NCBI GenBank assembly: GCA_027604185.1
Contig: JADGKB010000056.1
Coordinates: 30,880 to 94,879, forward strand
From: Boothiomyces macroporosus
Lineage: Eukaryota; Chytridiomycota; Chytridiomycetes; Rhizophydiales; Terramycetaceae
Length of the DNA stretch: 64,000 bases
Reading direction: 5' to 3'
A program made the position numbers and the translations under genes. Under the pieces are notes generated by a model. It worked only from the letters and a program-made list of their open reading frames with translations, did not search any database and was not told where the DNA came from. Shown here one piece after another: positions 26,014 to 34,886 of the stretch (position 1 is its first letter; each line of letters opens with the position of its first letter).

Positions 26014-26591
26014 CGTTAAGATTATTAAATAAAGATGTATTTGCAGTTTATTTATAGCTTATATTGAAGAATATTCATGCCACATCACCAACTGCATATA
26101 TGGCTATTAACTGGAATGAAAGTACGAAAAAACGCATTGGAGTCTGTCACAGATATTCCGCGGGAAAAACTCCGTAGAAACCCATTCGGGTATTCTAATT
26201 CAATTTTCAGTGTTTATTCAAATTATAGAAATTGGGAATGGATGTTTTATTCTGAGGGAGCGTACGTTTGAAACAGTGTTTACTTTGCGGTAATATTACA
26301 ACTTTGTGAAATTGAGACTTTGGTATAGGATTCGGCATTAGAAATCAATTTGAAGATAATTATGCAAAATGAGCACCTTGGATTATGGTCGAATTCTTGT
26401 CTATCTAGAATTAGACGAAAGCGCGAAAACAACAGTTAAGCTTTGGATATTATGCTATTCAAATTTGAATAGAATTACCATATACTAAGTTATTAATAGT
26501 AGCAGATTAATACTGGATTCCGGAAATGTTAAACTTGAGCGGACACCAACTTTTCTCAGGTCTGGGGTTGAGATTTCTTTCCTAAAAAATT
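26014..26591. other. gap of 578 nt
   Basis: A 64-codon plus ORF (26077-26271) shows no motif and no similarity to the CPI/WY genes; I consider it doubtful. No RNA gene seen. Confidence 0.3.
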
Positions 26592-26900
26592 ATGCATAAT
26601 ACTTCCATCAGCCATATCGAACGAGGTTCTGTAAACGAAAATACCAAGAATGCTTCAAAAAATACTGTTAGAGGGTCAAGCAATTGTCCAATTCAACCCG
26701 AAAACTGTATTCGACCTGACGAATCTTGGTATCAGTATTACAATACATTGTACAAGCGATCTTTGGATACTCAACCATTGGATAAAATTCCACTTGAAGC
26801 TAGCGATACCATCTCATCTCAATCGAGCCAATCTAGCCAGAACAGCCAGGCATCAGACTTTTGGTCTGACCTCGAAGCTTTGATACTCAATAAATTGTAA
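26592..26900 (+). CDS. CPI/WY-motif small protein 2
   Basis: 102 aa. N-terminal polar region, then the family block NCPIQPENCIRPDESWYQYY with NTLYKRS (about residues 35-62), then a Ser/Gln-rich segment (SSQSSQSSQNSQ) and an acidic helix (FWSDLEALILNKL). It is closest to copies 1 and 4, sharing the PE(N/S)C(I/V)R core. Function unknown; cytosolic by prediction. Confidence 0.6.
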   Translation: MHNTSISHIERGSVNENTKNASKNTVRGSSNCPIQPENCIRPDESWYQYYNTLYKRSLDTQPLDKIPLEASDTISSQSSQSSQNSQASDFWSDLEALILNKL

Positions 26901-27332
26901 TTACTTTTTAATATTGGGACTAGTTCATTTTTTCTCCCCTGAAGGATAATAAAAATTACATGTCGCGCGGGTTAAAACTCCGGGGGAAAAAATAGACTGC
27001 AATATTCATATATATGACTTGAAATTGGCCAAATTAATACCAGTTTATGATGAATTATTATTACCGCCTATTGACGGTTTTTGGTTGAACAATCCAGGTT
27101 GAAAATACATGCCACATAGAAATTCCAGATTTTAAGGAATCGATGAAAGGTTTAATCTTGCTACTATAAGGAGTTTCTCTATAATCGCTTTCTTTTATCC
27201 AGCCACAGCATTAGTAATGAATTTATCCTTTGTCAGCCGTTTAAACCATTTCCCTTAAGTGGCAACCTCAGGACTACAAAATTCAAAATAGTTGGGGACA
27301 AGTGACAAAATTGATGATATATTGAAAACAAT
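26901..27332. other. gap of 432 nt
   Basis: Convergent spacer between CPI/WY copies 2 (plus) and 3 (minus). AT-rich, nothing recognised. Confidence 0.3.
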
Positions 27333-27680
27333 TTAATTAGCTTTAGAAAGAGCCAACAAATCAGAGTACTGAGTGTACCACTCCTCTTGCGGTTTGTAGT
27401 TTATGTCTGGATCTATAGGGCACAGTGGCTTCCTGGTAATCTGATAAGAGTAATCGCTAGTAATCACCTCATTTTCTTTTCCCATATAAGTAATATTAAC
27501 TGTTTCAAATCCCTTGAAGTGGTATCCTATTCGGCGATATGATTTTGTTACTTTTCTGTATCTAAACCGCCTATCAGTCAAGGCCATTCGTTGTTCAATT
27601 TTAAACAATGCAATCCACCCGTCTTTAAGATTTATTGACTTGTACGATACTTCTGTTTTGTCTAAAGAGGACAGAGCCAT
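27333..27680 (-). CDS. CPI/WY-motif small protein 3
   Basis: 115 aa. A long basic and aromatic N-terminal part (RRFRYRKVTKSYRRIGYHFK) precedes the C-terminal block LCPIDPDINYKPQEEWYTQY with SDLLALSKAN at the end. The second Cys of copies 1, 2 and 4 is replaced by Asn. Family otherwise unrecognised. Confidence 0.6.
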   Translation of the reverse strand: MALSSLDKTEVSYKSINLKDGWIALFKIEQRMALTDRRFRYRKVTKSYRRIGYHFKGFETVNITYMGKENEVITSDYSYQITRKPLCPIDPDINYKPQEEWYTQYSDLLALSKAN

Positions 27681-28549
27681 TTAGAGTAAAAACAAAAATG
27701 TGAATTTTCTCAGACTTTTTAATATCCTTAATGGTGGTGGCTAAGAACTGGTGGGCTCCTGTACAAACAGCTGTTGCTCTCAAAATCACACGGTTTAAAA
27801 GATCTAGCACTAATAACGTGGAATAAGTTACAATCGCTTTCAAATCTTCTTTTTCCCAGAGTTGAAATCAAATATTGACATAATTATTTCCTTATAGATT
27901 CGATATATTCCTTTCTTTAATTACCGGCCTACCGACCACCAAACTCCGTCTCACAACTATCCTTATTGACGCACAGACTTAAGGGGTAATACTGCCACAT
28001 GTCCAACACAAAAATTTTTTAAATCAGACGGGATTATTTCCATGATTTCCGATTAACTGAAACCTCGTCGATTGCTACTTGTGCAGGCAACAACATCACA
28101 CAGCATCTGCGAATAATTTTTAAATATGATCAGATTGAAGTTGGTACGCCTATTACTTGCATATGAAATGGAGAGTAGATGGATCGCCCATCTTTCTAAA
28201 GTATTACTGTTCACTATAGAGTAGTTTAATTGCTTACGATCGTTGGATCATTTCTTTTAAAAATTGAGTAATAATGACACACTGGACTACTTGTATGGAT
28301 GCAATTTTTGAAAATTTTCCAAGAGGAGAGAAACAAGGTCATTCTTTTGTATCTCAATGGAATCGCTTCTTCGGGATAGCTTTTTTCTACAATAAAGTAG
28401 TTGAAAGAGTGTACTGATACCAAGCAATACCCAGTGTGGTATGCGGTTATTTACAAACACTACTGTAATCACCTAAAATTCTTTATTATACGAAAAAAGG
28501 TTGTGCGCAGTTATAAACATATAGATGGGAAATGTGATTTAATAATAAG
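27681..28549. other. gap of 869 nt
   Basis: Largest empty stretch in the accessory region. Minus ORFs at 28226-28472 show no family. One minus frame near 28405-28440 reads IAWYQYTL, vaguely like the WYQYY core, and might be a remnant of another copy, but it is too short to call. Confidence 0.3.
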
Positions 28550-28768
28550 CTAGTTCCCATCAGAACTGGTGGTTTGTGGGGGTTCAGGATGAAATACGAA
28601 CGCTATCCTTTTTTCGGCGGTCATAACCTGATTGTAGAGGGTATAATATGATTGATACCAGTCTTCGCTAGGTCTGATGCAGTTCTCTGGCATAATAGGA
28701 CAGTTGGACTGTCTGAGATTTCGATATTCTTCTTTTTTGTGTTGCTGATACATAACCCGAGTGTCCAT
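28550..28768 (-). CDS. CPI/WY-motif small protein 4
   Basis: 72 aa. The block NCPIMPENCIRPSEDWYQSY with YTLYNQV lies at about residues 22-48, flanked by a polar N-terminus (MYQQHKKEEYRNLRQ) and a Pro/Thr-rich tail. It is nearly identical in the motif to copy 2 although the flanks differ, which suggests selection on the motif itself. Confidence 0.6.
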   Translation of the reverse strand: MDTRVMYQQHKKEEYRNLRQSNCPIMPENCIRPSEDWYQSYYTLYNQVMTAEKRIAFVFHPEPPQTTSSDGN

Positions 28769-29248
28769 CCCTCAATTTTGTATCAAAATTATGCGAGATG
28801 ACATGAAATTATCCGATTGGTCTGTGCGTCAAGGAAAATAAACACAAGCGCTGGCATAATTGGCTTCAAAATACTAGAGAAATCGGTAGGCGATGCCCAA
28901 ATATTTCTACAAGACTATGGCCAATCCTAAATCCGGCAAGTTTTCCTAATAAAAAAATTTAAGTTATGGGATGAAAAGTTCAACATTTTGTGGAATCAAA
29001 AATCATTGATTTGCATAAAGAAATTCAGTTTGACATTCCAAGCACTATGAATCTGGATATCAAAAGCTGGTTGATATCTCCAGAATTTTTCAATGTAAGC
29101 GTCTGTACCAATCTTGGGATATTACCATTACCAAATGAAGAAATCTAGATCTGGAAATTTCAGAGCAATATAGACATTCTAGATTTGTTTTCAGCAATTC
29201 TAGATATGTATTCATTCAATTTATTATTGAAAAATGCAATTAAATTTA
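28769..29248. other. gap of 480 nt
   Basis: AT-rich spacer between CPI/WY copies 4 and 5. Nothing recognised. Confidence 0.3.
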
Positions 29249-29590
29249 TTAGTAGGAAAGAATACCCTCAAAGCTTCTGTACCACTCTTCAGGCGGTCTG
29301 TACGGTGAGAGTGGGTCAATAGGATTGACCAAATCAATACGATTAGGTACCCTGGTCACAATATCAAATCGCCTTAGTGACTGGTTGGGAACTTGATTTA
29401 CCAAGTTTTCAATCGCCATTAGTGGGCTTCTGCAACGACATTTACTGAGAACGCCAGCTTTAGCAAGACGAAATCTTCTGGAGGAAAGAGTCCCTAGGTA
29501 AGAGGAAGAAAAAGATGTTGAAATGTGGGATGAGTGACTAGTGTTGAAAGGACGGGTTTGATTTGCATGAGAAGCTCTTGAAGCTTTCAT
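29249..29590 (-). CDS. CPI/WY-motif small protein 5
   Basis: 113 aa. Ser/Arg-rich N-terminal 60 residues (SHSSHISTSFSSSYLGTLSS), then RRFDIVTRVPNRIDL and the C-terminal block VNPIDPLSPYRPPEEWYRSF with EGILSY at the very end. Cys of CPI is Asn here, as in a sub-group with copy 6 (PPE-(E/D)-WYRS). Confidence 0.55.
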   Translation of the reverse strand: MKASRASHANQTRPFNTSHSSHISTSFSSSYLGTLSSRRFRLAKAGVLSKCRCRSPLMAIENLVNQVPNQSLRRFDIVTRVPNRIDLVNPIDPLSPYRPPEEWYRSFEGILSY

Positions 29591-29912
29591 TAAAAAGTAA
29601 AGTCATAAAGCTGTCTATAAATGAATGTTGCGGATAAATTTTGGAGTTTGAATCACAGATGGTGAGATTAATACTGTCTATTTTTGACAATAACGAGCAT
29701 CAATGCAGCTTAGTTTTATCGTACATTAGAGTGATTATCAGGATTCCGGAGTTTTCCGTGGGTTACATTCAAACACTTTTGTAGATGGTTCCCAGTACCT
29801 GGATTCCTCCAACGGAAGGTTGATGCACAAAAAACAACGGGGAAATAACCCTAATTTCATTTTATGGAAAGGATCGATACACTGGAAACTTGCTTTATTC
29901 TCCAGCATTACT
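29591..29912. other. gap of 322 nt
   Basis: Spacer between the CPI/WY copy 5 start and the 3' end of the glycosyltransferase gene. Nothing recognised. Confidence 0.3.
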
Positions 29913-31703
29913 CTAATCTCTAATACCACTACCGGACAATGTTTCAGCAGGTTTAATCAACGCCGGCCAAACACTATAAACACTGAAATCTGGGTTCTCC
30001 ACTGCGCCATCATAATTGCTCTTCATCGGCCCATAACAAATTTGATAATCAATAGCATAAATTATTGGTAGAGTTTTGAACATAAGTAAACTGCCTAGCT
30101 TGGAAATAATGTACGCAGTAGTGCAGTGTCTGAAGTCACCAAAGTTTGGAAACAGCTTGAATTTTTCAGTTTGTATATCGTCCTTGTAAACTGTTTTCAA
30201 GTAAGAGTCACCACATTGCCCAATCTGGATAAAGGCATAGTTGGATGGAACCATTTGGACTACTTGATCAATAAGATTATGTTGAACATCTATATCATCC
30301 TCCAACACCAGTCCGCTGGACAGATCATTCAGCAAAATGTTATAATAGACAAAGAATGACTTTACTGCTAGGGAAATTTCTCCAGGTTTCAATCCATAGT
30401 TGTATTCTGATATTTTTCTAATGCTGTCGGTATTGATACACTTGATAAACTCTTCATCAAGCTCTTCCTTGTCAAATTGTGAAATAAAAGTAGCTCTTGA
30501 ATTTAGTTTTTTCAATTGTTGTTGCATATGATCTACTCTTTCTACCGCTTTTGAATAATGGTTAACGTAAATATTTCCAACATCAAGATTTGGCTTTTGT
30601 AGTTCCAGGTTAGTGTTCTTGAACCTTTCAATCAAGCATTTTGTTGATTTTTTCTTTTGCTTCACATAGTCGCATACTCTACAAGTGAATTTTTCCATAG
30701 AATGACTATTCAGTTCATCAATAACTTCTGAACCATGTTCTTTCCACAAGAAATTGCGCGATTTATAATTGTTTAGATAGTCATAAATTTCATTTGTAAA
30801 ATACATATTTCTGATATAAATATCCTTTGATTGTGGATACCTCTTGAATTTGTCCAAATAGAAATTTGTTTGATAAGGTGCTTTGAGTTGGCTGTGGTAA
30901 TGATATCCAGTTTGACACCCATTTGCAATAGACTTGTAAAATACTGGAACCAGCCAATCATCTTTTTCAAAATCGACAATAATGCTGCTCTTTGCAATTG
31001 AAAAGTAACAGTCCAAATCATTACTGTTGCATTCTGGAATTGATGTTGGTACACATTGACTTGGATAAACAATAATCTTGCTGCTAGTCTTTTTTGACAG
31101 TATTTTAAATGAAGTCTTGTATTCCTCATAACACTTGATTGGATTGAACACCATTAGAATAACGTCCTGTTTCTCTTTGACCGGCTTCATCAAATCATCT
31201 TGGATATCATACAGCGGCATATGCATTGGTGACGGATATATTTCATACTTTTTCATTCTTGATTGTTTAGCTGGACTGGCGTATATGTCGGACCCAGTAA
31301 AATCTGCATTCCCCAATAGGATTTTTGTAAATTGAAGAGGTGCATTTGCAACAAACCCTGGATTGCGAGTAATTACAGCATCTCCATCTATAGTATTTTT
31401 CCAATTGTTGGTTTTCCTAAAAATACACGATCCACAAGAGGGTAAATCTGCATCAATATAAATGGTAGGCTTCTTTTCTATTGTATTCCAAGTATTTTGA
31501 ATAACAATCGTCCCATTGAACTTGTAATTTGTTTTCAGTGGAAACACTCGAGTCTTGTCCCAGTGTTCAATCTCTATTTTCTTGGCAGATGGAGCAGGTT
31601 TATCCTGAATGATTCTTTGCTTGGTATTGAATATAGAAAATAGGAAATAAATAGCAGTGAATATCGTGCTGACGATAATCAACCTGGTTAAAGGCTTGAT
31701 CAT
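29913..31703 (-). CDS. type II membrane glycosyltransferase, possible GT10-like plus GT25-like fusion
   Basis: Intronless, 596 aa from ATG 31703. A single N-terminal membrane anchor (LIIVSTIFTAIYFLFSIF, residues ~8-25) indicates a Golgi/ER type II protein. The middle part (about 150-390) has SKIIVYPSQC, SSIIVDFEKDDWLVPVFYKS, IANGC and a Cys-rich end FTCRVCDYV, reminiscent of the donor-binding half of alpha-1,3-fucosyltransferases (GT10). The C-terminal part (about 400-590) has NHYSKAVERVDHMQQQLKKL, LKPGEISLAVKSFFVYY and LVLEDDIDV, as in GT25 galactosyl/glycosyltransferases. The GT25 half is clear; the GT10 half is a weaker inference. The acceptor is unknown. Confidence 0.6.
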   Translation of the reverse strand: MIKPLTRLIIVSTIFTAIYFLFSIFNTKQRIIQDKPAPSAKKIEIEHWDKTRVFPLKTNYKFNGTIVIQNTWNTIEKKPTIYIDADLPSCGSCIFRKTNNWKNTIDGDAVITRNPGFVANAPLQFTKILLGNADFTGSDIYASPAKQSRMKKYEIYPSPMHMPLYDIQDDLMKPVKEKQDVILMVFNPIKCYEEYKTSFKILSKKTSSKIIVYPSQCVPTSIPECNSNDLDCYFSIAKSSIIVDFEKDDWLVPVFYKSIANGCQTGYHYHSQLKAPYQTNFYLDKFKRYPQSKDIYIRNMYFTNEIYDYLNNYKSRNFLWKEHGSEVIDELNSHSMEKFTCRVCDYVKQKKKSTKCLIERFKNTNLELQKPNLDVGNIYVNHYSKAVERVDHMQQQLKKLNSRATFISQFDKEELDEEFIKCINTDSIRKISEYNYGLKPGEISLAVKSFFVYYNILLNDLSSGLVLEDDIDVQHNLIDQVVQMVPSNYAFIQIGQCGDSYLKTVYKDDIQTEKFKLFPNFGDFRHCTTAYIISKLGSLLMFKTLPIIYAIDYQICYGPMKSNYDGAVENPDFSVYSVWPALIKPAETLSGSGIRD

Positions 31704-32091
31704 TTTTTCAAAAAAATGAAACACCTTTTGAGACAAATATTAAGAAAAATAAGGTTAGTTCAATATAATTTTAGGTAATCGGATTATAAACCCAAGAAGA
31801 TTACAGTATTCGGATCAGAGATATGTTCAGCAAAGGGTTATTAGTGAATTCAGGAAAAACAAGACAAACAATGATGAAAAACTGAAAAAAGTAACATAGG
31901 TATTAACACAGAAAGCAAAGGAATTCCTCGAATCAAATTTATCTGGTTTAATTTAAAGTCACATCCCAACTCTAAAGTAATAAAAAGTTAAATAATATAA
32001 TTATATCCTCTTACCAAATAAAACATTCATTCCGAATTAATAGAGCATTCAAAAGTGACTTATGTTGGTGTGAAAAAAAGTTTCTGGACAA
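31704..32091. promoter_or_regulatory. divergent region, glycosyltransferase / Apc11
   Basis: 388 nt, AT-rich, between divergent starts. Nothing else recognised. Confidence 0.3.
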
Positions 32092-32352
32092 ATGCCAATC
32101 TCTGTGAAAATCAACAGCTGGAAGAATGTCGCTTACTGGTCTTGGCAAGTACCAGATGAAATATGTGGAATATGCAGGAATCAATATGAGCAAACCTGTC
32201 CCGATTGCAAAATACCTGGAGATGACTGTCCACTAATTTGGGGAGAATGTTCACATGTATTTCATTTACACTGTTTATTGAAATGGCTGGCAACGGATAG
32301 TTCAAAACAGCAGTGTCCGATGGATAGGAGACCTTGGAAGACAAAAACTTGA
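32092..32352 (+). CDS. APC11: anaphase-promoting complex RING subunit Apc11
   Basis: 86-aa RING-H2 E3 subunit that recruits E2 enzymes for ubiquitination of cell-cycle substrates. VKINSWKNVAYWSWQVPDE leads into CGICRNQYEQTCPDCKIPGD, then DCPLIWGECSHVFHLHCLLK and QCPMDRRPWK. The last zinc ligand, normally Cys in Apc11 (CPMCR), is Asp here (CPMDR), the arrangement found in the related Rbx1/Roc1 RING. The tryptophan-rich N-terminus and CPxCKxPGDxCPL pattern still favour Apc11. Intronless. Confidence 0.92.
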   Translation: MPISVKINSWKNVAYWSWQVPDEICGICRNQYEQTCPDCKIPGDDCPLIWGECSHVFHLHCLLKWLATDSSKQQCPMDRRPWKTKT

Positions 32353-32930
32353 TTGTAAATAAGTGATTGTTTTTGCTAGACACTGAAGGTATAGTTTGTA
32401 TACAGGCAATGGGGAATTGTATTTGTTGATTTTGAAATATATAGTGATTGATTTACTCTTGTTGATCTAAAAGTGCTCGAGAATTGGTTTGCTATCAACT
32501 GCTACTCTGGTTCAATTACCTCGTTTCGGAACCAATGTCTGGGTTTGTTCACTCTATACTTGAATAGACTGAAATTTACACTTGTTTGTAAAGTGCGACC
32601 AATACCAAAGAGATTAATAATGATTCTGGTGGTGTAGCTATGTCTTGTTTCCATTAAACCAAGCTTCCAGATTTAAAATTAATAATTATATTCATCCCAC
32701 AAACTGTAAAGTTTGGCTTTGTGGAAATCGCGGAATCAATTTACCAAAAATAAGTAATTAGTTTATCCGTTTCCGAGAATTCACCAAACCACAACTAGAA
32801 TTCCTTGTAAAAATGCGACAGCCAGTTTCACAAGATCATCCCAATTATTCATTTAACAGGTAAGCGGGAAACTGCTGCATGTGCAAGTTGCCTATTCTAA
32901 CAAGCACAGAAGACTAACTTTAGTACACCA
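32353..32930. other. gap of 578 nt
   Basis: Spacer between Apc11 and CPI/WY copy 6. A possible 5' exon of copy 6 begins at ATG 32814 (MRQPVSQDHPNYSFN) and would need an unusually long 64-nt intron. Nothing else recognised. Confidence 0.3.
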
Positions 32931-33179
32931 ATGCTTTCACATCCTTCAAAGAATCATTGCAATTGCCTAACAATGGCAATAACAAACTTGCTCTCTTTTC
33001 AATCAGATTCAGATGATGAAAAGTTGGACTACGAACAATTGTTTTACTCAAAAGTATTTAGCAGAGTCGAAAAGCAATACAGACTTCGCTACAGCCCAAT
33101 TAATCCATACATTGCATATTCTCCGCCAGAAGATTGGTACCGATCCTACGAGCTGCTCTTTAATAATATAAAGAAATGA
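32931..33179 (+). CDS. CPI/WY-motif small protein 6
   Basis: 82 aa. The C-terminal block YSPINPYIAYSPPEDWYRSY with ELLFNNIKK ends the protein. The N-terminus carries LLSFQSDSDDEKLDYEQLFY. Cys of CPI is Ser. An upstream ATG at 32814 could add 15 residues through a 64-nt intron, but that would be three times longer than any other intron in the window. The stop is 11 nt from the convergent chorismate mutase stop. Confidence 0.55.
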   Translation: MLSHPSKNHCNCLTMAITNLLSFQSDSDDEKLDYEQLFYSKVFSRVEKQYRLRYSPINPYIAYSPPEDWYRSYELLFNNIKK

Positions 33180-33190
33180 TTCCGTTTTTA

Positions 33191-34038
33191 TTACAAGTTG
33201 TAAGAATTAAAGTTAGAATCTAATCGCTGCAACAAGTATTCTACCTCAACTTTTTTCGTCAGAGGGATAATGAATTTTTCGTAAATGTCTGCAATCAAGG
33301 ACGGGTTTAGTCTCATGCCAGGCATACTACCACCATCGCCATCCATATCCTCATCCTGATCATCGATTTCTTGGCCATAAATCAAAGCCTTCTTCTTTAA
33401 TCTTCTCAACAACTTTAATTCAACTTGCTTGTTTGTCAGCAACTCCATAATTCCGTCTTCATCCTTGTTTTTAATAAGTTCGACATATTTATCATGCAGC
33501 TTTGGATCATTGAATTTGGCTTCTTTGATTAGAATCAATTACCAGCAACGAATTTGCCAAAATGAATACGTCTGGAAATGGTTTGCAATAATTCCACATC
33601 TTTTGTGCAAGACGAACCGTAGTTAAGATCATCTCCCTCTTTTGTGATTGCCGGAACAATATTATTAATGTATACTTGCATTATTTCCGGATTGATATTC
33701 ACTTGATTAATATTATTTACCAGTATTGGGACAAAGAATTTTTGGATAGTCTAATGGTGGCAAAACTGGTTCTGGCAAATCCTTTGTAAATGGATATTCA
33801 TCTGAGTAAGAAAGCATTAACCTGGAGAAGTGTAGCGTCTTACTTTTGCATGAACACATTCCATGTTGTGTAAAAAATATTCCAAGAATGAACATTTGAT
33901 TTCCTTGAATTGGTTTGGTTTGTAGACGGTACTGTTCAAGGCGAATTGTGATCGCTCGATAATTCCAAAAATTATTGTATCTTCTAATCGTACCAGCTCG
34001 CTTCTAATTTTCGACAGAGAGATTCCTTCGTAATTCAT
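33191..34038 (-). CDS. chorismate mutase (AroQ/Aro7 type)
   Basis: Rearranges chorismate to prephenate for Phe/Tyr synthesis. Introns 33802-33821, 33702-33720 and 33523-33542 leave 263 codons (262 aa, like yeast Aro7). Conserved blocks: [21 protein letters not shown] (catalytic Arg and Lys region), [13 protein letters not shown]...[35 protein letters not shown], and [20 protein letters not shown] at the end. The eukaryotic allosteric-site region is present. The presence of this gene means the organism makes its own aromatic amino acids at least in part. Confidence 0.95.
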
Positions 34039-34049
34039 TTTTTCCAAAA

Positions 34050-34215
34050 ATATTTTCAGTCGAATTAGTACATAGACTAATGCCAGGATTGAAGAGATTA
34101 CCTCTTTAGATCCGCATCTAGCTGCGTGGTTGATAGAGACTAAGCGGTAGCACCATCACAGTCCACACTGATCTATCAGATTAATTTCAATCAAGTCTTT
34201 TAAACCAACGATTTC
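34050..34215 (-). pseudogene. second degraded ankyrin-repeat fragment
   Basis: Minus-strand reading gives GLKDLIEINLIDQCG, a stop, then SINHAARCGSKEVISSI, with DCDGATA in the neighbouring frame. These are ankyrin-like helices broken by a stop and a frameshift. It sits directly upstream of chorismate mutase. Short, so tentative. Confidence 0.3.
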
Positions 34216-34233
34216 TAATATTTATTTCATAAA

Positions 34234-34728
34234 CTAAACTTGAACGATATTTTCTAATGGGAGATTGTCACCAACATAAATGAAAAACTCGCCACCAAAG
34301 TTTGTGGTATTGTAATGTTTAACAGATTTACCATTCAATAGAGTGACTGCAATATTGCCTTTGCTTCCATTTTCGGCAAAAGTAACGTGCCATTTAACAT
34401 TTGGGTTTGGTACTGGAGCTAGAGATAGAGTAGCAGCATACCCTTCGCGAGAAGTAACTGGGGTCAAGTATCCATCAAACGATCCGGCACCAGCTAAAAC
34501 TCCTTGAATGGTGTTGTGTTCAGAGTCGTAGGTGAACGTGGTGAGCATACAGTTCCCTGCTTCTTCGTATTGATATCTAGCAACAAAATCAAAAGTAACT
34601 ACTCTATCGCCAGTGTATGAAAGACAGCGCACATAAGATCCGTTACCGGCATCTACATTGGCTTGAATTTGGAAATTGGTTTTGGTGGCCGCTACAAGTG
34701 CGCTTAAAAGTACTGATTTGAATTGCAT
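34234..34728 (-). CDS. secreted protein of unknown function
   Basis: 164 aa from ATG 34728, intronless. A signal peptide is evident (MQFKSVLLSALVAATKTN). The mature part is beta-strand-like and polar (NGSYVRCLSYTGDRVVTFDF, GVLAGAGSFDGYLTPVTSRE) with two Cys and three to four N-glycosylation sequons. I recognise no family. It could be a small extracellular or effector-like protein. Confidence 0.65.
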   Translation of the reverse strand: MQFKSVLLSALVAATKTNFQIQANVDAGNGSYVRCLSYTGDRVVTFDFVARYQYEEAGNCMLTTFTYDSEHNTIQGVLAGAGSFDGYLTPVTSREGYAATLSLAPVPNPNVKWHVTFAENGSKGNIAVTLLNGKSVKHYNTTNFGGEFFIYVGDNLPLENIVQV

Positions 34729-34886
34729 TATCAACCGCTGTATTCTTTCTGTATTTATAGAGTCAGGACCTTGTGCTTTAACAAAGCATTCAGGGATCTG
34801 ACTCAGGAAAAGCTGACCCGATCTTTCCTAATAAAGTTCTCTTTGTTTCCCATTCCCGAAATCATCCAAATGAACGGAAAACGATT

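Noticed and set aside
28226..28472. Seventh CPI/WY gene near 28.4 kb
   Set aside because: Only a WYQY-like tetrapeptide is present, without the CPIxP part or an ORF around it.
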